From assembly GCA_017591395.1 (NCBI GenBank), contig WEDG01001087.1:1-64000 (forward strand): 64,000 nucleotides of DNA, written 5' to 3'. Each line of letters begins with the position of its first letter. Within the stretch, counting starts at the first letter, position 1. Shown here in pieces: positions 55,790 through 64,000 of the stretch. The stretch comes from Schistocephalus solidus (Eukaryota; Platyhelminthes; Cestoda; Diphyllobothriidea; Diphyllobothriidae). The notes under the pieces are model-generated. The model saw nothing but the letters and a program-made list of their open reading frames with translations, did no database searches and had not been told where the DNA came from. Position numbers and translations under genes: made by a program.

Positions 55790-58009
55790 GCCATCCGTTA
55801 CGACCTAATTTCAATTGGCAAGGTATTGCAAAGAAAATTATACATAGAAGCAAAGATGAGAGAGCGTTTACATGTGGAGAATAAAGGAGGAGGTATAATT
55901 AGTGCAGAATTTCTTAGGTTATAAGGAAGACTAACAGGGGTAATGACAGAAAGCTTGGGGAGAGTTGAACTATTATTTAGTCGGAAAAGGAGACAAAAGC
56001 CTGCTTCCAGTTTCCTGACCCAAAGAAATTTTAGCTTCGTCAGCTGGCGTCTTGTTGAGTAGGAAGTAGTTGAAAGAGTCGGAAACAGGAGTTTTTTTGT
56101 GAAATGTCTTTGGACATTTTCAATTTTTGAACAGCTAGATTCGTCCATAAAAACGAAGAAAAGACAGCAAAATTCAAGAATGGGAAGTACAAACGTACTA
56201 TAAAGTCTGCATTTTATTGCAAGTTGTTAGAAATTATAAGAAATTAAGCCGCAATTATGAGCAGCTATGGCCGTAGTTCTATCGGCATGAGGCGAAATAT
56301 ATAATGTATCGGTGTAGCTTAAGCCAAAGTCCTTGATGGAGGAACATTCAGTCATAGGGCAACCTGTAAAAATAACAGGTTGCGGCAGCCTTACTGGCCC
56401 AAAATTCATGAAGCGACCCTTAGAAGGTTAGAACTCCATTAGCCACGTAGAGCTTCACGCCAAAAGAGCGTCTTAGTCCGAATGAATTTGTTCGAGGCAT
56501 CGTTCGGTCATATAGTTGATAAGGGATGCATGCATTTGAGGTCATAAGCATAAATATAAGATTGAAAATGTAAAGCTATCGACGGACTACAATTTATTTA
56601 AAGTTAGACCAAAAATGGACCCAATACGGTACCTTAAAGGACACAACTGACAATCGTGGTAGAACTTGAGTATGACAACCCCATTAAAATGTTCGTTTTT
56701 CGATCAGATAGGTTTGATCTTATAATGTCAGTAAGGGGACTACGAAATCCTTTATCCTCTAGCTTAGATAGAAGTCATCTATGAGACACTTTATCGAATG
56801 CCTTACTGACATCAAACTATATAACAACTACAGATAGATGCTCATTACGAAGAGAGGTTAGTAGATTTAGAAAAGACATGTTACAGGTTTCACAAGAGCG
56901 GTTCGGTAAATACCCACGTTGAGAGGCGTTGAGAATTCGATTACTTATGCAAAAATCCATAATTATTTTTGCAAGTAGTTTTTCAAAGTGTTGAGCAAGA
57001 TAGGGCGTTTAATGAACACCGCGATAGTTATGAATGTCAGAGCGGGAACCAGATTTAAAAACTGAAATTATAATAGACATTTTCCAATAATCGGAGAATA
57101 AACCGTTTTTGGGAAATACTGAAAATAATTTGCTTTTTAAAGGAAGAAAATTTCTTTACTTTTTAATAAGTGAGTTTTGAATGTTATCAGTTTCAACTGA
57201 ATGTGAATTGTTTGGCAAGCTATCTCTTTTTGAATACTTGGAAGTGATAAATTAATGGTTTTTAGAAGTGAATTTGAATTTGAAAGCAGAGGAATTTAGG
57301 GAGTTAGGCTAGTTTCAATGGTAAAGTGGTTGGCAAAAAATTACTTTAACAATTCTGCTTTACCAAATCCTGTGTAACGAGTTTTGTAACAGTCAAGTGA
57401 AGGCAGAGTTACATTCAGAGGCTTAGCCGATGACCTAACATGGAAACCTTTACCAACAGATTTGGATGAATTGGCGTCAATTAGTGTCCGAGACTCCCTA
57501 TGCTTATCTAGCACGAACCTCATAATCAATGTAAAAGTAAATATTTGTAAAATCATTAAGTAAACTAAATGAGCTTTTAGGCGGATCATTAAGTTGCTTT
57601 CGTAATTTATTTAGTCCATTTTGGAGAAAATGTGGAACAGTAGAAGAGGCTGTATATGAAATACAAATCTTAAGCGGGATAAAGGCCTGCATTTTTTCTG
57701 TAAGGCTCTGCAATAGCTCAATGAAAAAGTTTGGATCGTTGAATGAAAATATGCTTTGCCAATCTAGAGTGCTGACGAAATTATTTATTAATTCATGGTT
57801 TGTGGTAGCAAAGTCGAGGTTATTGCATTTAACCTCAGGCTTCGTAAGAAGGGGGACTGGAAAGCAACAGTGAATTATTGCGTAATCACTAGTGAATAGA
57901 TCACGATGGAAATTCATAAAGAGAGGGTTGACATCATTTGTAAAAATGTAATCTAAAATGCTGTCATTTCCACTCACTGAACTAACCAGCTGGGAGAATT
58001 TCGAAAAGT
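55790..58009 (-). mobile_element. LINE family G, mirror copy in the right arm
   Basis: The minus-strand frame 58,073-57,504 reads SILDYIFTNDVNPLFMNFHR and continues to VPHFLQNGLNKLRKQL, nearly identical to 49,954-50,409. 56,409-56,227 and 56,148-55,798 give the tail (IKDFGLSYTDTLYISPHAD, LRNSALIIPPPLFSTCKRS). The element is cut at 58,009 where the mate continues into its endonuclease, as expected for a duplication breakpoint inside the LINE. Confidence 0.85.
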
Positions 58010-58500
58010 GCGTCAGCGTCACAACGATATGATGGCGTGCGTGACAGACAATCGGATAAGGATAAGGCCGCAAGCACCATCACCAGAAGGCGCACCAGAT
58101 GCGATGGTGGACGAGGTTGCAGCCGTTTACAAAGATTCATGAAAGAGGAAAACTGCAAAGACCAATGAAAAGATTGCAGTTGTCAATATTTCGAAATGAT
58201 GGTCAAAATCCAGAGGGGATAAAAACCGGCTGCGAATATCATCTTTTTAAAATTAGGTGCAGGAGAAATAAAACTGCTCCACAAGGGCATATGAAGAAGC
58301 CTGGTAGGTTGCCTCTGAGTGAAGTACGAAAGAATAATGGGGGATACGGTTATTAAGTAAAAAAGAAATCAACATAATGCACTCAAGGGTGCTAGGTGGC
58401 ATGAGAATCAATGAGGAATCTGGGGCCTGCAAAGCAGAGTATTCAGATGGTTATTCTGATGATGATAATCAGCAATCGAAACGGAGGTGCTAATAAATGA
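58010..58500. other. Unassigned sequence beside the palindrome
   Basis: A frame of 85 codons (58,099-58,356) exists on the plus strand, but I recognise nothing in it. GATGATGATAATC runs occur near 58,460. Confidence 0.3.
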
Positions 58501-60780
58501 GCAAACTTTTGACAATTGTTTGACAATTTTCAGGTAATTCCAAAGAAAGCAATACCTGGAAGCAAAAAACAGAGAAGGTTTAGATGTGGAGGTTATAGGA
58601 GAAAGTATAATGTATGAAGAATTACGTAGGTTGTTTCGGACGACTAACGCGGTTTAGGGCTGGAATTCGGGGAATATTTGAACTATTATAAGGCGCTAAT
58701 GAGTCAGAAGCCAGCTACCAACCTCCGAACGCATAGACCTTTTAGGTTAGGTAGCGAGCACCTGGTTGAGTAGGAGAGAGTTGAAAGTGTCGGAGGCAAG
58801 AGTTTCTGAGTCAAATGTAGTTGGAACTTTTCAATTTAAGAACGGCTAGGCTTGGTCATTAAACCAAAAGTTGGACTGCAATTTTCAAAAATGGGAAGGA
58901 CAAAAATGCGATAAAGTTTTAATTTAATTTCAGGAAGATAGATATTACAAGAGATAAAACCAAAAATCTGGGCAGATTTGGCCATATTTCTCTTGGCATG
59001 AGGCGACAGATCTAAATTATAAGTGTAGCTTAAACCTTAGTCCTTGATCATGGAAAATTCAGTTATAGTGATGACTTGAAAATTAATTGGTTGTGGTAGT
59101 CTGTAAAGCCCAAAACACATGTGACGACACTTAAAAGGTAAGAATTCCATTTCCACGTTGAGCTCCACGCAGAAAGAGCAAGCGATACTGCATGGGGTCG
59201 AAGACTTGGAGAAAAGAAATTTACGCATTTATGATCGTCTGCATAAATAAAAGACTGACAGTGTTAAACTGCTGGTGAAATATCATTATTGTAAAGCAAA
59301 ACAAAAGAGGCCCTATGAATGTGCCTTGAAGGACATCAGCTGAAAATAAGGATCCCACTAAGACCTTGTGTTTACGATTAGGTAGATAGGACGTAATGAA
59401 ATCAGTAAAAAGATTTTAAAGTCCTAAATCATCTAACCTAACTATAAAACTCCTATGAGGCACATAATCAAAGGCCTTGCATACATCAAAATAGAAAATG
59501 ACCACAGAAAGATGATCATTACGATGAGATGTTCTAAGATTTAGAAAAGACCAGGTAACATATTTCAAAAGAGCAATCAGGTAGAAAGCCATATTTTGAA
59601 GAACTGAGAAATCGATTGATGACGTAAAATTTGGTAATTTTTATTGTAATTCGTTTTTTAAAGAGCTTAGCAAGAGAAGGTTTTTATGAACACCGCGATA
59701 ATTGTGAACATCCGAGCGTAAGCCAGTTTAATTACTTGAATAATAACATACGTTTAGCAATAATCAGGAAAGAAACATTCTCGTGAAAATCTGAGAACAC
59801 TTTATTTAGCAAAGGGGAAAAATCAATTAGCTGTTTACTAAGGGTATTTGGGAATGTTGTCGGTTTCATATGAGTGTGATTGATTTAGATGGCTTATCTG
59901 TTTATGAATATTTGAATGAACGAAATCAATGTCAGTGGGAAGCTCATAAGATTTCAGGGTATCGATGGAAATAGATTGGTTACGGGGGTAAATTTTTGGC
60001 AAAGAACGAATCACCATTTGAAATTATTATTGCAATATAGGAAAGGCGGAATAACTTTGTGAGCTTTGACGAAAGAACGGTGCCAGAACACTTGAGCAAC
60101 ATATGTAAAATTATTATCATCGATAATTGCAGGAGAATGCCTACGCCTATCTCACGTGATCCTCTTTTTTAAGCTAATTAAAATATTTGTGTGATTTACT
60201 AAATGGACCGAGAACGAACAAATGGAAGGATCCTTAAGCTGCTTTCGTAATTGGCTAAGTGTGTGGCTTCGTGGAATAAGCAGCATTTGATATAAAGGTC
60301 TGTTTTGGAAGGAAATTGAGAAAGCCTTCTATTAGGCCTGGCAATGTATCGTGGAGAAAACTTGGATCATTATTTTAAAAAAGCTTGGAAAATCCTGAGT
60401 GCTTGAAAAATTATTTAATAATTATTTTTTTAACATGCACAAAGTTGAAATAGGTACGTCTAATTTCTGGTTTTACAGAGGAGGAGACTGGAAAGCAACA
60501 GTAAATTAATGCGCGATCAGTTTTAAACAAGGATTTCATAGAAATTCATAAGCAAAGGATGAACGTAATAAGTAAATATTAAATCTCAAATACTATGTTT
60601 TCTAGTCACTGAGCTAACTTATTGAGACAGGTTTAAAAAATAAATTGTATTGAACAAGTTATCAAATTTCGACAGAGAAATATTTGCATGCTAGTCAATT
60701 TCAGGTAAATTAAAATTTCCTGCGATTATTTTGACATCAAACGGATCTTCTATAACTTTTTCAAAGAGGGGAAAATTACA
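58501..60780 (-). mobile_element. LINE family C-like, highly decayed (copy C4)
   Basis: The order of family C is visible at low identity: tail (58,540-58,900), palm 59,228-59,037 (VEMEFLPFKCRHMCFG, RLPQPINFQ), RT middle (59,440-59,560), N-terminal motifs (59,640-60,000) and the linker/endonuclease end (60,100-60,780, with GTCAAAATAATCG-type reverse matches near 60,725). It is the oldest looking copy. Confidence 0.65.
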
Positions 60781-60929
60781 TTTAAAAATGGAACAAATTG
60801 AAAAACTGGAATATCTTCAATGAGCCTTATCCCACCTTGATGGTCATCGCCATTTGTTTTCGCAGGGAGTTTTTGGAGCTTGGGACGGATTCCCAGATGT
60901 CATTTGGGCGTACACAACAGTCCCAGGCA

Positions 60930-62300
60930 GGCATCGTAGCTCAGTTGGTTAGAGCCTTGGCCGAACTTAAGCCTTCCACTTGCTGGCATGGGCTGTATGC
61001 TGACAGACCTAGCAGAATGTTCAAAACAGTCTACCATTCAAAACAGCTGAAATTCTCAACCATTTAGCAGTGCCTGCTAGTGTTCCTATGGATTTTAGAT
61101 ATATTGCTTAGAAACTCCTGCCTAGGGAGTCAGCTCAATGCATCACAATTACTGGATTCCATACGTTTCAGTAGGCTTCGCGGGTAACTTGCCCCAAGTG
61201 TGATTAAACTTATGGCTACAGGTCGGGCCTCTTTGCTCAGTTGCCTAGACCATTGGCTGTACCTGAGCCTTGCATTTTCTGGTGTGGGATCGAATCCCAT
61301 CGAACCACCGTGTTTTCAAAAGTGGGTAAAGGAATTATTTAAATCTGTCAAAATCCTCTGCTAACTAATTGTAAATGGTAGTCATCTGTTAGATTCTAGT
61401 TTGATAACTAAGGAAATTGTGCTTGAGCAGTCGTCTTACTGTATCAGATTTGCTGAATTCCATACGTTTCAGTAGGCTGGGTTATATAGCTTTACACAAG
61501 TTTGGTTAAAATCAGGGCTCCCGGTGGGGTCACCTAGGTTAGTGGGCTGTAGCGCTGGCTGTACTAAAGCCTTCCTCTTGCTTGCGCCGAGGCTTCCATA
61601 AATGGCTGAAAGATTTTATTAAAATCTATCAAAATCCTCTACTTATTTATTGTGCCTGGTAGTATTCTGGTCATTTCTAGATAGATTACTTAGGAAATAC
61701 TGCTTTGGCAGTCAGCTTCCTGTATCAGATTTGGTGGATTTCAAACGTTGCAGATGGATGGGCAGGTAACTTGAGACAAAAGTGTGATTTAAATCATGGA
61801 TCCCGATGGGGCCTCGTAGCTTAGTTGGCAAGAGCGTCTGTTGTATTACAGTTTCCCCTTTGGTAGCTTGTGTAAGATTCCCTACCGATGCCACCGAGGT
61901 TTTCAAAAGTGGGCAAAGGAATTATTAAAATCTGCCACAAATCCTCTACTAATAATTGTGCCAAGAAGTCATCTGGTGTATTCTAAATAGACTGCTTTTG
62001 AAATCCTGCTTGGGCAGTCAGCTTGCTGTATCAGAATTGGTGGATTTCAAACGTTGCAGTAGGCTGGGCGGGTAAATTGAACAAATTGTGATTAAACACA
62101 CACGGGCCTCGTAGCTCAGTGGGCAAAGCGTGGGCTGAAGTAAAGCCTTCCATATGCTGGCGTGGTTTCTGATTCCTCCGAGGTCGCCGAGTGTTTCACA
62201 TGTGGTTCAAAGGAAATATTCTACTAGTTAACTGTTCCTGGTAAACAGCTGGTAGATTCTTGATTGATTTATTTGGTAATCCTGCTTGGGCAGACAGGAG
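60930..62300 (+). repeat. Forward block of the tRNA-headed array (five units)
   Basis: Units start at 60,930, 61,224, 61,526, 61,810 and 62,105. Heads are diverged: 61,224 keeps a T arm with GGGATCGAATCCCA, 60,930 keeps TAGCTCAGTTGGTTAGAG (box A) and 61,526 is strongly eroded. Confidence 0.85.
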
Positions 62301-62304
62301 TCCA

Positions 62305-62325
62305 GCAGATGAAAAGCTCATCTGC
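62305..62325. repeat. 8-bp hairpin at the first orientation switch
   Basis: GCAGATGA and TCATCTGC flank a 5-nt loop, at the point where forward units end and reverse units begin. Confidence 0.8.
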
Positions 62326-63760
62326 CTTGATGGAATTCTAAGAAACGACAGCAACGGGAAGACTTGAGTTCAGCCAATGCTATAGTCAACCGAACTACAA
62401 GGCCCCACCGGGAGCCATTAGTTTAATTACACTTCGTTCAGTAAACTGACCAGCCTACTGAAACGTACGGAATCCACCAAGTTCGATACAGTAAAACTGC
62501 CTACCAAAGTAGGATTTCCGAAGAAATAAATCAAGAATCAACAAGATGAGTAAAGTCAAAATTAATTTATCGAGTATTGTGCCAGATTTGATAATCTCTT
62601 TGAAACACTCGAAAAAAACCGAGTGGCCTCTAATTTATTCGAACCCGTCCCAGAAAGGGAAGGGCTTTAATACAGCCAACGCTCTTTGCAACTGAGCTAC
62701 GTGACCCCACCAAGAAACGTGATTTTTATCACACTTGGGTAACGTTGCCTACCCAGCCTACTGCAACCTATGGTACTTATAACTCTGATACAGTAAACCG
62801 ACTGCCCAAGCAGGATTCCCTAAGATATCAATCAAGAATCGACCAGATGGCTAGCATGCAAAAAAAAAATTATTCGAGGATTTTGGCTGAATCGAATATT
62901 TACTCTGTCCTACTTGTGAAAAACTCAGCGGCCTCGTTAGGATTCGAACCCACGCCATTAAAGGAAGGCATTCGTACAGCCAACTCTCTAATCATCTGAG
63001 CTACGAGGCCTAACCGGTAGCCGTAAATTTAATAGCACTTGGGTTAAGTTAACCGTCCAGCGTACTGCAACGTATGAAATCCACTGATTCTTATACAGCA
63101 AGCTCAGTGCCCAAATAGAGTTTAATTAGCACTCCATAAAGAACCCAACAGAATAATATCAGGCAAAATAAGGTAGAAGAGGATTTTGGCAGATTTTAGC
63201 ACTTCATTTAATTAATTCGACCCCACGCCAGTAATGGGACGGATTTGATACAGCGAACATTCTAGAAAACTGGGCTTCCAGGCCACAATGGTAGCAGAGA
63301 GCCTAAACGCACTTGGATCAAGTTATACACCCGGTATAATGCACCTAATGAAATCAACGAATTCCGATATAGTAATATGACCGGAAAAACAGGATTTACT
63401 AAGCAAGCAACCTAGAATGAACCAGATAAATTACACGCAAATTTACTAAGAAGAAGATTATGGCATATTTGAATTATTCCTCAGAACCCCTTTTGAAAAT
63501 CTTGATGGCTTCGGTGGGGTTCAATCGAACGCCAGCAAGGGGAAGATTTTGTTACAGTCAAATCTCTAGCCAACTGAGTAACGAGGCTCAGCCGGGATTC
63601 GTAATTTTTTTTTATCTAGGGACAAGTTACCCGCCCAGCCTACTTCAACGTATGGAATTCACCAATTCTGATACAGTAAGCTGACTGCGCAAAACGGATT
63701 TCGTAAGCCATCAATCTAGAATCCACAAGATGATTACCAGGCGCATTTATTCAAAAGCAT
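62326..63760 (-). repeat. Reverse block of the tRNA-headed array (five units)
   Basis: Heads read on the minus strand from 62,406, 62,707, 63,010, 63,294 and 63,588. The first unit lacks its body, so the switch removed it. Confidence 0.85.
62930..63010 (-). pseudogene. Best preserved tRNA-like head
   Basis: 81 nt with a perfect 7-bp acceptor (GGCCTCG with CGAGGCC), box A-like TAGCTCAGATGATTAGAG, and box B GGTTCGAATCC (62,940-62,950 on the minus strand). The D loop lacks the usual GG, and the anticodon arm does not pair well, so it is a tRNA-derived relic and not a working tRNA gene. No T run follows directly. Confidence 0.75.
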
Positions 63761-63945
63761 ACAAATCTTCAAAAATCCTCTACTAATTAATTGTGCCTGG
63801 TAGTCATCTAGTGCATTCTAGATTGAATGCTTAGGAAATCCTCCTTGGGCAGTCATTTACTATATCAGAATAGTGAAATCCGTTCGTTGCATTAGACTAG
63901 GCAGGTAAATTGTCCCACGTTAGATTAAACTTATGAATCATAATG
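63595..63945. repeat. Palindromic junction of reverse and forward units
   Basis: The body of a reverse unit (63,595-63,755) and of a forward unit (63,780-63,945) face each other around about 25 bp. For example, the reverse complement of GATGATTACCAGGCGCA matches the GTGCCTGGTAGTCATC stretch at 63,798. Confidence 0.75.
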
Positions 63946-64000
63946 GGGCCTCGAAGCTCAGAGAGCTAAAGCGTTGACTGGAATAAAGCCATCCCCCTGG

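Larger units (their letters stand above)
55003..58009 (-). repeat. Right arm of the 8.1-kb palindrome
   Basis: Reverse complement of 49,922-52,870. Inner end: the match begins at 55,003 (TCTACATTATTAAG), and the family C 3' terminal sequence here is only 105 bp long and points the other way. Outer end: the match stops at 58,008-58,009, after which sequence differs from that left of 49,922. The two mates carry different small indels, for example KHTNHEL against ATTNHEL in the encoded linker. Confidence 0.9.
60890..64000. repeat. Tandem array of tRNA-headed ~295-bp repeats
   Basis: Eleven units are visible, each starting with a tRNA-like head (GGCCTCGTAGCTCAGTTGG consensus) and followed by about 215 bp of body, with the recurring phrases AATCCTCTACTAATTAATTG, GCCTGGTAGTCATCTGGT, CTTGGGCAGTCAGC and CAGTAGGCTGGGCGGGTAA. 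Heads on the plus strand begin at about 60,930, 61,224, 61,526, 61,810, 62,105 and 63,947. Heads on the minus strand begin at about 62,406, 62,707, 63,010, 63,294 and 63,588. Spacing is 284-303 bp. The array continues beyond the window. Confidence 0.9.

Noticed and set aside
40681..60780. Host genes within the RT-like frames
   Set aside because: All recognisable pieces are endonuclease, RT or finger segments of LINEs with multiple frame breaks.
60798..61067. Plus-strand frame with AQLVRAL
   Set aside because: That peptide is the familiar translation of a tRNA A box; the frame crosses the first tRNA-like head.
61224..61308. Functional tRNA gene in the array
   Set aside because: Box B is nearly intact, but acceptor and anticodon arms do not pair properly and no T-run terminator follows.

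Overview
The window is eukaryotic and repeat-rich. It looks like a parasitic flatworm, most likely a diphyllobothriidean tapeworm (Spirometra / Schistocephalus / Dibothriocephalus group). That assignment is inference. It rests on spliced exons with GT..AG introns, on several decayed APE-type LINE families, and on an RTE-like LINE family whose 3' part encodes C2H2 zinc fingers, which I recall from predicted proteins of these worms. There are no operons, ribosome binding sites or CRISPR arrays.

Layout. 1-12,055 is a mosaic of LINE fragments: A and B (CR1/Jockey-like), C1, an orphan ORF1, RTE-like E1, and a zinc-finger 3' piece E4. 12,056-27,290 is the low-copy island. It holds the last six exons of a DRC1 (dynein regulatory complex protein 1) gene on the + strand, 14,207-22,761, with three microsatellites of more than 200 bp in its introns. 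After it come an unidentified coding-like locus (24,551-25,537) and one intact tRNA-Leu(CAG) gene (27,084-27,166). 27,290-49,041 is again LINE mosaic: E5, A3, D, C2, E2, H, F, E3. 49,380-60,780 contains a very large imperfect palindrome. Its arms are about 2.95 kb (49,922-52,870) and 3.0 kb (55,003-58,009) around a 2.1-kb spacer, and a further decayed LINE (C4) follows. 60,890-64,000 is a tandem array of about 295-bp units, each headed by a tRNA-like sequence, with two switches of strand.

Function. The only cellular genes I can support are DRC1 (motile cilium axoneme, nexin-dynein regulatory complex), the tRNA-Leu gene, and possibly the unknown locus at 24.5 kb. Everything else is retroelement-derived and mostly dead, with frameshifts, stops, truncations and mutated catalytic residues. 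E3 and E1 keep the best RT and endonuclease motifs respectively.

Most interesting: the 8.1-kb palindrome built from nested LINEs; the tRNA-headed tandem repeat with orientation flips; the RTE-like LINE with a C2H2 array and an intron-like signal conserved in three copies; a precise RT-to-zinc-finger fusion; and the unrecognised 24.5-kb locus.
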